From positions 1 through 28,123 of the forward strand of contig JBAXNR010000057.1 in the NCBI GenBank assembly GCA_037133675.1: a stretch of 28,123 bases of DNA, read 5' to 3'. The translations under genes were made by a program, and so were the position numbers. This stretch comes from UBA4132 sp037133675. Its GTDB lineage: Bacteria > Pseudomonadota > Gammaproteobacteria > Methylococcales > Methylomonadaceae. How positions within the stretch are numbered: position 1 is the first letter of the stretch; every line of letters begins with the position of its first letter. Below the pieces are notes generated by a model. It had not been told where the DNA came from and made no database searches. It was given only the letters and a program-made list of their open reading frames with translations. This document shows, in pieces, positions 1 through 6,513 of the stretch.

Positions 1-246
1 TTTTTTGCTGAAAATGAGCGCAAAGCCGCATGATAACTAGAATTGCACTTGCTAGCTGAATCCAAGATGTTTTACTTTATTCAGTCAAAGTATTAGACTC
101 CCCGATGGGGTTAAGGCTACTAAACTTAACTCAATAAGCTGACTATTTTTTAGTAGTTAGCCTCCCATCTATTTGAGTGTGACGCACTGCACTCTCATTA
201 ATTTAGATGTTCAAATACATATCAGACTTTTTGAAGGAGTTTTTTT
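1..246. other. Non-coding leader region, upstream of DUF2235 gene
   Basis: I see no convincing gene here. An imperfect inverted repeat runs from about 112 to 163 (GGCTACTAAA on the left, TTTAGTAGTTAGCC on the right) and could be a weak hairpin. The last bases carry the strong ribosome binding site GAAGGAG that serves the ATG at 247. A short reading frame crossing 173-418 is a shadow of the DUF2235 gene. Confidence 0.5.
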
Positions 247-1377
247 ATGTCCAAAAATATTATCTTTTGTGCTGACGGAACTTGGAATAATCCACGTCAG
301 GACGAAAACAATGATCACACTCCAGACCCTACTAATGTTTTCAAGTTATTCCTATCTCTTGATGGGTCTATCTCCACGGATTCCATATTATCTGGCGATG
401 AGCAAGAAAAAGAACTAACCACAAACGGTGTTCGACAAATAGCAAAATATATTCATGGCGTTGGTGATGCTCGCAATCCAATCATTAAATTGATGGGCGG
501 TGCTTTTGGTTCTGGTCTTATTTCACGAATTGTACGCGGCTATACGTTCATATCCAGAAACTATAAACAAGGCGATAACATATACATCGTTGGCTTTAGT
601 CGAGGCGCGTATACAGCCCGCGCATTAGCAGGTCTTATTGCCTCACAAGGTCTGTTAAGCACGGAGATTACCAAAGATCAAGAATTAGCCTATCGACGTG
701 GTGCTGAGGCATGGTTTCGTTACCGCAGTAAATCAGCCCCCAGTCTACTAGCAAGAATCATCTCCGACCTGCCAGCATTTATCTCTCAAGACAACCTTGA
801 TGAAGCAAAAGACTTGATTTCAGCACGCATTAAGGCTGTCGGAGTATGGGATACAGTTGCGGCAATAGGTGTTCCTGTCTTCGATTTAACAGGTGATCGC
901 ATAGATCCTTTTGAATTTGCTAGCACTGAGCTTAATGCTAAGGTTGAGTTTGGCTTTCACGCTGTGGCACTTGATGAACAACGTGATGACTTTACTCCTA
1001 CACTTTGGCAACCGAGTGAAAAAGTTATTCAGATGCTTTTTTCAGGGGCTCATGCTGATGTCGGAGGCGGGTATCCAACTACAGATCATGAAAGCGAATT
1101 ATCTGACATTGCTTTAGTTTGGATGATAGAAAAACTAAAAGATGTGGGGGTAGTCTTTCTTGCAGATTACGCTGCTTCGCTTCATCCTAAAGCAACTGGC
1201 GTTGCACATAAACCGTGGCTACACCCACCTTTTAATCTAGCTCTTCATAAGCCAAGAATCTTTCCAAAAAATGTGCTGAGTTTAGATAAGTCAGTCAACG
1301 CAAGAATACAAGCAGGAGATGTGATTGCCGAACCCAACACGCCAGCCGAACCCTATCAACCAACTAACATCCCTTAA
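247..1377 (+). CDS. DUF2235 alpha/beta-hydrolase-like protein
   Basis: This 376-residue protein matches the DUF2235 family, which includes the Tle1 phospholipase effectors of type VI secretion and many uncharacterised hydrolases. The N-terminus has the family opening around FCADGTWNN (residues 7-15). The nucleophile elbow GFSRGAYTAR lies at 116-125, making Ser118 the probable catalytic serine. GVWDT near residue 200 and SGAHADVGGGY at 266-276 are further family signatures, the second carrying probable active-site His/Asp residues. No signal peptide or membrane segment is visible, so it is probably cytoplasmic or exported by a non-Sec route. The start is set by GAAGGAG a few bases upstream. 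No VgrG, PAAR, Hcp or immunity-like gene lies nearby, so an effector role is not supported by context. A lipase or esterase activity is inferred from the family only. Confidence 0.85.
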   Translation: MSKNIIFCADGTWNNPRQDENNDHTPDPTNVFKLFLSLDGSISTDSILSGDEQEKELTTNGVRQIAKYIHGVGDARNPIIKLMGGAFGSGLISRIVRGYTFISRNYKQGDNIYIVGFSRGAYTARALAGLIASQGLLSTEITKDQELAYRRGAEAWFRYRSKSAPSLLARIISDLPAFISQDNLDEAKDLISARIKAVGVWDTVAAIGVPVFDLTGDRIDPFEFASTELNAKVEFGFHAVALDEQRDDFTPTLWQPSEKVIQMLFSGAHADVGGGYPTTDHESELSDIALVWMIEKLKDVGVVFLADYAASLHPKATGVAHKPWLHPPFNLALHKPRIFPKNVLSLDKSVNARIQAGDVIAEPNTPAEPYQPTNIP

Positions 1378-1464
1378 AACCAATACACACTGGGTTAACT
1401 ACCCGCTTGTGTAAGTTACGCATTGAGTAACTTGAGTTCTATATAAGAAATCTAGTGTTTACGT

Positions 1465-1489
1465 CATTGCGGCAGGGATTGCCGCAATG
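1465..1489. repeat. Perfect 10-bp hairpin after DUF2235 gene
   Basis: CATTGCGGCA at 1465-1474 pairs perfectly with TGCCGCAATG at 1480-1489 around the five-base loop GGGAT. It lies about 90 bases after the DUF2235 stop, in the 262-base gap before the lipoprotein gene. No T-run follows on either strand, so it is not a typical intrinsic terminator. It may still stop or stabilise the transcript. The rest of the gap shows nothing I can name. Confidence 0.5.
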
Positions 1490-1639
1490 TACGCTCTCGC
1501 TCAACCCTTTCATCCAGACATTTGCCCCCACCCCGCATGATGCTTAGCACAGCAGCACTTGGCTATCACAGCCTAATCGTTTCTAAATCCAAGTAGATAA
1601 TATGAAGTAGCGTAGATGCCAAAGCAAATCTTCAAAAAA

Positions 1640-1963
1640 CTATTCAAGACTAAATTTACAATGTTTATCCCAGTCATCCTTGTTTTTCTCTTCAACACAG
1701 TTCAGTGCTTCTTTTTGAGTCAATATAGTTGTGCATCGGCGGACGATTTTTTCTTTTTCCCCCGTCGCACTTAAAATCAAATTAATGCCTGTAGATGATA
1801 GCGACCTCATTAGGTCATTGGCTAATGGATCACTTTTGGGATCATTTTGATAGTTCAATGTAATAAGATGATCGTAAAGAGCTTCACATTGTGAGGGTGT
1901 TGCTGGTTCAAAATATTCGCAACCGACAAGTAATGGAATTAATAATAAAATGCGAAGAAACAT
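1640..1963 (-). CDS. Small putative lipoprotein
   Basis: I do not recognise this family. The frame is open from a TTG at 2008, but I prefer the ATG at 1963. From there the protein is 107 residues and begins with a compact lipoprotein signal peptide ending in the lipobox LVGC (Cys15 from this start). An AGAAG sequence lies about ten bases upstream of this ATG. The mature part is polar and has three further cysteines, including one in the C-terminal stretch DKHCKF. The signal peptide and lipobox suggest a protein anchored to a cell-envelope membrane. It is convergent with the DUF2235 gene and lies just downstream of the DUF2782 gene on the same strand. The 40-base gap is compatible with co-transcription. 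Its function is unknown. Confidence 0.6.
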   Translation of the reverse strand: MFLRILLLIPLLVGCEYFEPATPSQCEALYDHLITLNYQNDPKSDPLANDLMRSLSSTGINLILSATGEKEKIVRRCTTILTQKEALNCVEEKNKDDWDKHCKFSLE

Positions 1964-2049
1964 ATAAAAATAACTTCTAAAAATTAACATGATCAAAGAA
2001 AAACTCAAGTTACAAACGGGTTATTTGGCTATAAACAGACAGCGCACAA

Positions 2050-2400
2050 CTATTCCCATTCGAGTAATTTCCACATATTAACATTGCTATCGAGGTTACG
2101 ATCCCCACCATGACGCTCAAATGTGCCATCACCATCGGGATCAAGAAAGTAATAGGGAGGACCTATATCGGGAGTGACTTTAACCATGTAAAGTCTGCCG
2201 CCTCTGCGGTATTCTTGAATGGTGCTTTTACCTTTACGAATAATGGTAATATCAGGTTCTAAGGTTTGACCACTTTTTGCTGAAGCAGGTATATCTGGTT
2301 GTTCAGGTGAAGCTTCAAGCTGTGGCGGTGGTGGTGTATTATCCTCATCAGCAGCAAATACTGGGAATGCAAGGATACTTAGGAGAATAAAACGGCGCAT
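2050..2400 (-). CDS. DUF2782 periplasmic protein
   Basis: This 116-residue protein has a short Sec signal peptide (residues 1-16, cut probably after FAA). A proline-rich, acidic linker follows, then the DUF2782 core: ITIIRKG near residue 52, IQEYRRGGRLYMVKVTP, then GPPYYFLDPDGDGTFE. DUF2782 is a family of small exported proteins of unknown role found mainly in Gammaproteobacteria. Length and motif order are normal for the family. The gene is divergent from the phosphorylase-family gene across a 102-base region containing a perfect inverted repeat. It may be co-transcribed with the lipoprotein gene downstream. Confidence 0.85.
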   Translation of the reverse strand: MRRFILLSILAFPVFAADEDNTPPPPQLEASPEQPDIPASAKSGQTLEPDITIIRKGKSTIQEYRRGGRLYMVKVTPDIGPPYYFLDPDGDGTFERHGGDRNLDSNVNMWKLLEWE

Positions 2401-2425
2401 GGCAGACTCTTTCTGTGTTTAATGT

Positions 2426-2457
2426 AAAAACTGTATCGCTATCTTATTACAGTTTTT
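2426..2457. promoter_or_regulatory. Perfect inverted repeat in divergent promoter region
   Basis: AAAAACTGTA at 2426-2435 and TACAGTTTTT at 2448-2457 form a perfect 10-bp inverted repeat with a 12-base spacer. It sits between the divergent starts of the DUF2782 gene (2400) and the phosphorylase-family gene (2503). Its A/T flanks make it look like a bidirectional terminator, but its place between two divergent starts fits an operator for a dimeric regulator better. No regulator is identified. Confidence 0.4.
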
Positions 2458-2502
2458 AGTTGCTTGCTTAACTAAACTTTGCTGAAACTCTAATAAAATT
2501 AT

Positions 2503-3315
2503 ATGAGCTACAAAATTTTTATCTATACCGCGCTACCCTGTGAAGCTAAGCCATTGGTGGAGCATTTTAAATTAAAAAAACGCTTGGACGTGCAGTCATT
2601 CGCTGTTTATGAGCATGACAGGCTGTGTTTGACGGTGACAGGGGTTGGAAAAAATGCAATGGCAGCAGGTGTGGCATATACACAAGCCTTATTTAACGGG
2701 GTTGAAAATCCTATATTAATCAATATTGGTATTGCAGGACACCGCGATTATACCCTCGGCGATTTATATCTAGTCGATAAAATCATCGATGCCGATAGCC
2801 ACAAAAGCTATTATCCACCATTGATAGCAAAAGCACTTTGTCCCTCTAGCGCGATTCAAACTGCCTCCAAACCGCAACTTGATTACCATCATGCCGATCT
2901 ATGCGATATGGAAGCATCGGCATTTTATGAAATAGCAACGCGCTTTACTACAGGCGAATTAGTGCAGTGTTTAAAAGTCATTTCTGATAATCAACATTCA
3001 CCTGCAAACCTGATTAACGCTAAACAGGTCAGTTTATTAATTGCCGCGCAGCTTGCTACAATTGAAGCGATCATTAATCAAGTTGTCGCGCTAACGGAAT
3101 TATTACTTACGCCCGATACGCCATTATTTGAACAGTTGAGTCAGCAATATCACTTTACCGTGAGTGCAAAAATGCAATTAAAAGCCCTGCTAACACGTTG
3201 GGCAGTATTAACTGACAATCAAATCTTGCCCATCAATGAAGCTGAACTACATAATGGTAAAGAGGTATTAAGGTGGTTAGAGCAGCAACACGCCAAGTTA
3301 GCAGTTTTTTTGTAG
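2503..3315 (+). CDS. Nucleoside phosphorylase / MTA-SAH nucleosidase-like protein
   Basis: The first 190 or so residues fit the purine nucleoside phosphorylase/MTAN fold. They contain ALPCEA near residue 10, TGVGKNAMAAG near 46, NIGIAGH near 74, the ribose-binding CDMEASAFY signature and, further on, SDN with the probable catalytic Asp. Members cleave or phosphorolyse the N-glycosidic bond of nucleosides such as methylthioadenosine or S-adenosylhomocysteine. This protein has 270 residues. A helical C-terminal extension of about 75 residues, rich in Leu and Gln, is not part of a standard nucleosidase of about 230 residues. The middle of the domain is somewhat compressed. The substrate cannot be told from sequence. 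The gene stands alone, about 65 bases before dusB; a TATGAT hexamer in that gap could be the -10 box of dusB. Confidence 0.7.
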   Translation: MSYKIFIYTALPCEAKPLVEHFKLKKRLDVQSFAVYEHDRLCLTVTGVGKNAMAAGVAYTQALFNGVENPILINIGIAGHRDYTLGDLYLVDKIIDADSHKSYYPPLIAKALCPSSAIQTASKPQLDYHHADLCDMEASAFYEIATRFTTGELVQCLKVISDNQHSPANLINAKQVSLLIAAQLATIEAIINQVVALTELLLTPDTPLFEQLSQQYHFTVSAKMQLKALLTRWAVLTDNQILPINEAELHNGKEVLRWLEQQHAKLAVFL

Positions 3316-3381
3316 CCGCTTACCCCCATTACCCTTGTTTATAGGTTATGATACGCGCCCTTTTTCCTATTTATCACACTC

Positions 3382-4368
3382 ATGCAAATAGGTTCTCACA
3401 CGCTTAACAATAAACTGATTCTCGCGCCAATGGCGGGGATTACTGACCGTCCTTTTAGAGAATTATGTCGGCAAATGGGCGCAGGCTTAGCGGTGTCAGA
3501 AATGGTGGCATCAAATCCTGCGTTACGTCATCATCACAGAACCTTATTAAAAGCTGATTTTAGCAATGAAACGGGGCTGCGTTCAGTACAGATTTTAGGT
3601 ACAAATCCACAATTTATGGCAGAGGCAGCTAAGTTCAATGCTGATCGTGGCGCACAGATTATTGATATTAATATGGGCTGTCCTGCTAAAAAAGTCTGCT
3701 CGGTTGCCGCTGGTTCTGCGTTATTAAAAGATGAAGCACTGGTTAAACAAATTTTGACTGCGGTAGTGAATGCTGTTGATATTCCCGTTACCCTAAAAAT
3801 TCGTACAGGCTGGGATGTGCATAGCCGTAATGCAGTTGAAATAGCAAAAATAGCCGAAGAGTCAGGCATTGCCGCGCTAACCATACACGGCAGAACGCGG
3901 GCGTGTAAATTTAATGGCGATGCGGAATATGAAACCATTAAAGCCGTCAAGCAAGCCATCACAATTCCTGTGATTGCCAATGGCGACATTGATTCAGCCG
4001 AAAAAGCCCACCATGTTTTAACCAGTACAGGTGTCGATGCTGTTATGATAGGTCGCGCCGCACAGGGAAATCCTTGGCTATTTAGCCAAATTAATCATTT
4101 CCTTAACACAGGAAAACATCTGAAAAAACCAACAGTTACCGACATTCACCAGACACTGTTGATACATTTAGAAAGCCTATATAGCTTCTATGGCAACACG
4201 GTGGGTGTTAGAATGGCACGGAAACACATAGGCTGGTATTTTAAACATTTTAACTGGGTAGATTTGAACATTAAAAACAGTATTAATCAGGCGCAACACC
4301 CCTCTCAACAACTCATGCTGATTAATACAGCATTTTCCCTTTTAACAACCGATGGTATCTCATCATAA
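3382..4368 (+). CDS. dusB: tRNA-dihydrouridine synthase B
   Basis: DusB is an FMN-dependent enzyme that reduces a specific uridine in the D-loop of tRNA to dihydrouridine. The 328-residue length is typical. The N-terminal TIM barrel begins LAPMAGITDRPFR. The catalytic cysteine is Cys100 in NMGCPAKKVC. IHGRTR near 172 and IANGDI near 198 bind FMN phosphate and RNA, and MIGRAAQGNPWLF near 222 closes the barrel. The C-terminal helical domain follows. The stop codon overlaps the fis start (TAATG at 4366-4370), so fis is translationally coupled. The dusB-fis operon is a well-known gammaproteobacterial arrangement in which dusB is upstream of fis. Confidence 0.97.
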   Translation: MQIGSHTLNNKLILAPMAGITDRPFRELCRQMGAGLAVSEMVASNPALRHHHRTLLKADFSNETGLRSVQILGTNPQFMAEAAKFNADRGAQIIDINMGCPAKKVCSVAAGSALLKDEALVKQILTAVVNAVDIPVTLKIRTGWDVHSRNAVEIAKIAEESGIAALTIHGRTRACKFNGDAEYETIKAVKQAITIPVIANGDIDSAEKAHHVLTSTGVDAVMIGRAAQGNPWLFSQINHFLNTGKHLKKPTVTDIHQTLLIHLESLYSFYGNTVGVRMARKHIGWYFKHFNWVDLNIKNSINQAQHPSQQLMLINTAFSLLTTDGISS

Positions 4369-4652
4369 TGGAAGCCTCTCAAAAAACCGCTGAAATCATT
4401 AACATCGATTGTAAAAAACCAACATCACTGCCTTTGTCTGTCCATGTTAAACAAACTATAGGGCTGTATTTTTCGCAATTAAACGGTCATGATGCCGTGG
4501 ATTTATATGCGATGGTACTCAGCGAAGTTGAAAAACCCTTATTAGAAGCCACCTTAGAACACACTGGCTATAATCAAACCAAAGCGGCTAAAGCACTGGG
4601 CTTAAGTCGTAGCACCTTGCGTAAAAAATTAGATCAATACGGTATCAGCTAA
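4368..4652 (+). CDS. fis: DNA-binding protein Fis
   Basis: Fis is a small homodimeric nucleoid protein that bends DNA and regulates rRNA, tRNA and many other promoters. The 94-residue length is close to that of E. coli Fis. The N-terminal part is divergent, as is usual outside the enterics. The C-terminal helix-turn-helix is clear, with YNQTKAAKALGLSRSTLRKK occupying about residues 68-87. The ATG shares a base with the dusB stop codon, which fixes the start and couples it to dusB. purH follows after 35 bases, so the three genes are probably at least partly co-transcribed. Confidence 0.95.
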   Translation: MEASQKTAEIINIDCKKPTSLPLSVHVKQTIGLYFSQLNGHDAVDLYAMVLSEVEKPLLEATLEHTGYNQTKAAKALGLSRSTLRKKLDQYGIS

Positions 4653-4687
4653 ATACCACTTTTAAACACACTCTCTTAAAGGTTTGT

Positions 4688-6247
4688 ATGAACAAAAAAA
4701 TCACCCGCGCTCTTATTAGTGTCTCCGATAAAACGGGACTTGTTGATTTTTGCCAGCAGTTGACTCAACTAGGCATTGAACTACTATCCACAGGTGGCAC
4801 AGCTAAGTTATTGGCAGAACATCACATTCCCGTTATGGAAGTGTCCGATTACACAGGCTTTCCTGAAATGATGGATGGCAGAGTCAAGACCCTGCATCCT
4901 AAAGTACATGGCGGTATTTTAGCGCGGCGTGGCATTGATGATGCCATTATGGCGGCTAACGGTATTGAAGCGATTGATTTAGTGGTAGTCAATCTGTATC
5001 CATTTGCCGAAACCATCGCTAAACCCGACTGTGATTTTGAAACTGCCATTGAAAATATTGATATTGGCGGTCCTACCATGATTCGTGCGGCGGCTAAAAA
5101 TCACCACGATGTTGCTGTTGTGGTTGATCCTGCTGATTACACCGCGATTATTGCTGAACTCACCAACAATGCAATCGGTCTTTCAGGGCAAACCCGTTTT
5201 AATCTAGCGTTAAAAAGTTTTGAACATACCGCTAGTTACGACACTGCTATTGCAGCGTATCTCAGTGGGTTGAATAACAGCCAGTTTCCTCAAGTGTTAA
5301 ATCTACAATTTTATCAAAGCCAAACCCTACGTTATGGCGAAAACCCACATCAAAACGCCGCGTTTTATTCAGAAAAAAAACCAGCGTCTGGCACAATTTC
5401 TGCCGCTAAACAAATTCAAGGCAAAGAATTATCCTATAACAATATTACCGATGCCGATGCCGCTTTAGAATGCGTAAAAGAATTTACCGACAAACCCACC
5501 TGTGTAATTGTCAAACACGCCAATCCTTGTGGCGTTGCCGAAGCAGACGACTTATTGACTGCTTATAATCTAGCTTACGAAACTGATCCTACTTCTGCTT
5601 TTGGCGGTATTATTGCCTTCAACCAAGAGTTAGATGAAACCACCGCAACAGAAATTATCAGTCGTCAATTTGTTGAAGTCATCATTGCTCCAACTATCAG
5701 CGCGGGTGCAAAAACTGTCCTAGCAAGTAAAGCCAATATTCGTGCGTTAGAATGTGGCGCGTGGGACAAGGTTAATTCCGCGTGTTTTGATTTCAAAAAA
5801 GTAGCAGGCGGGCTGTTAGTACAGGATAAAGATTTTGGCAGAATCAGTGCTACTGATATTAAAGTCGTCAGTAAACGGCAACCCACAGAACAAGAACTCG
5901 CCGATTTATTATTTGCGTGGAAAGTAGCTAAATTTGTTAAATCTAACGCCATCGTCTATTGCAAAAATGGACAAACGATTGGTGTCGGTGCAGGGCAAAT
6001 GAGCCGCGTGTATTCCGCTAAAATCGCAGGTATTAAAGCAACCGATGGTGGTTTAACAGTCAAAGGTTCAGCAATGGCATCCGACGCGTTTTTTCCATTT
6101 CGAGATGGAATTGATGCCGCCGCAGAAGCAGGGATCACCGCCGTGATTCAACCAGGTGGTTCAATGCGTGATGATGAAGTCATTGCCGCCGCCGATGAAC
6201 ACAATATCGCAATGGTGTTTACGGGTATGCGCCATTTTAGACATTAA
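4688..6247 (+). CDS. purH: Bifunctional AICAR transformylase / IMP cyclohydrolase
   Basis: PurH carries out the last two steps of de novo purine synthesis. It formylates AICAR with 10-formyl-tetrahydrofolate and closes the ring to give IMP. The 519-residue length is normal. The N-terminal cyclohydrolase (MGS-like) domain, about residues 1-190, shows STGGTA, GRVKTLHPKVHGG and IDIGGPTMIRAAAKN. The transformylase domain follows, with catalytic Lys276-His277 in VKHANPCG, GAGQMSR and the C-terminal FFPFRDGIDAAAEAG. An AAAGG ribosome binding site precedes the ATG by about six bases. No frameshift is visible. It is followed by palindromic repeats rather than by purD. Confidence 0.97.
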   Translation: MNKKITRALISVSDKTGLVDFCQQLTQLGIELLSTGGTAKLLAEHHIPVMEVSDYTGFPEMMDGRVKTLHPKVHGGILARRGIDDAIMAANGIEAIDLVVVNLYPFAETIAKPDCDFETAIENIDIGGPTMIRAAAKNHHDVAVVVDPADYTAIIAELTNNAIGLSGQTRFNLALKSFEHTASYDTAIAAYLSGLNNSQFPQVLNLQFYQSQTLRYGENPHQNAAFYSEKKPASGTISAAKQIQGKELSYNNITDADAALECVKEFTDKPTCVIVKHANPCGVAEADDLLTAYNLAYETDPTSAFGGIIAFNQELDETTATEIISRQFVEVIIAPTISAGAKTVLASKANIRALECGAWDKVNSACFDFKKVAGGLLVQDKDFGRISATDIKVVSKRQPTEQELADLLFAWKVAKFVKSNAIVYCKNGQTIGVGAGQMSRVYSAKIAGIKATDGGLTVKGSAMASDAFFPFRDGIDAAAEAGITAVIQPGGSMRDDEVIAAADEHNIAMVFTGMRHFRH

Positions 6248-6370
6248 TCCATAGCCTATCCCCCAACGAGCCTGTATTTTTCTGACAGTCTGTCTGTATC
6301 CCGTTTCCTAAATTGCGTGTATTTTGGAGTACAAACTATCGTGCTACTTGCTACAATTAAGACAGAGAAT

Positions 6371-6513
6371 CGCATGGAGCTTGCGGAATGCGGGTGAATG
6401 TACGAGAACCGTAGTATTTCAAATGTAGCCCGTGTGGAGCGGTAGCGGAACACGGGGAACAGTCGCACCATCAACGAAAAGCCCCAGATTCCGCTTCGCT
6501 CCATCTGGGCTAC
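6371..6513. repeat. Cluster of three related hairpins with a shared loop
   Basis: Three hairpins share the loop core GGAGC...GCGGA but have different, internally complementary stems. A: CGCAT/ATGCG at 6371-6375 and 6388-6392. B: CCCGTGT/ACACGGG at 6429-6435 and 6450-6456. C, read on the minus strand: CCCAGAT/ATCTGGG at 6483-6489 and 6503-6509. B and C are inverted relative to each other, each preceded by GTAG, and together form a longer imperfect palindrome (6425-6513). C overlaps the stop codon of the neighbouring GGDEF/EAL gene. The preceding 120 bases after purH hold no gene I can support. The layout resembles REP/BIME-type elements. No associated transposase is present in the window. Confidence 0.75.

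Noticed and set aside
1465..1489. Intrinsic terminator after the DUF2235 gene
   Set aside because: The hairpin is perfect, but no T-run follows on either strand, so I list it only as a hairpin.
3534..3989. Long open frame opposite dusB
   Set aside because: It lies wholly on the complementary strand of an intact dusB gene and has no recognisable domain.
6256..6504. Minus-strand open frame of 82 codons downstream of purH
   Set aside because: It is encoded mostly by the palindromic hairpin cluster and has no protein-like pattern.
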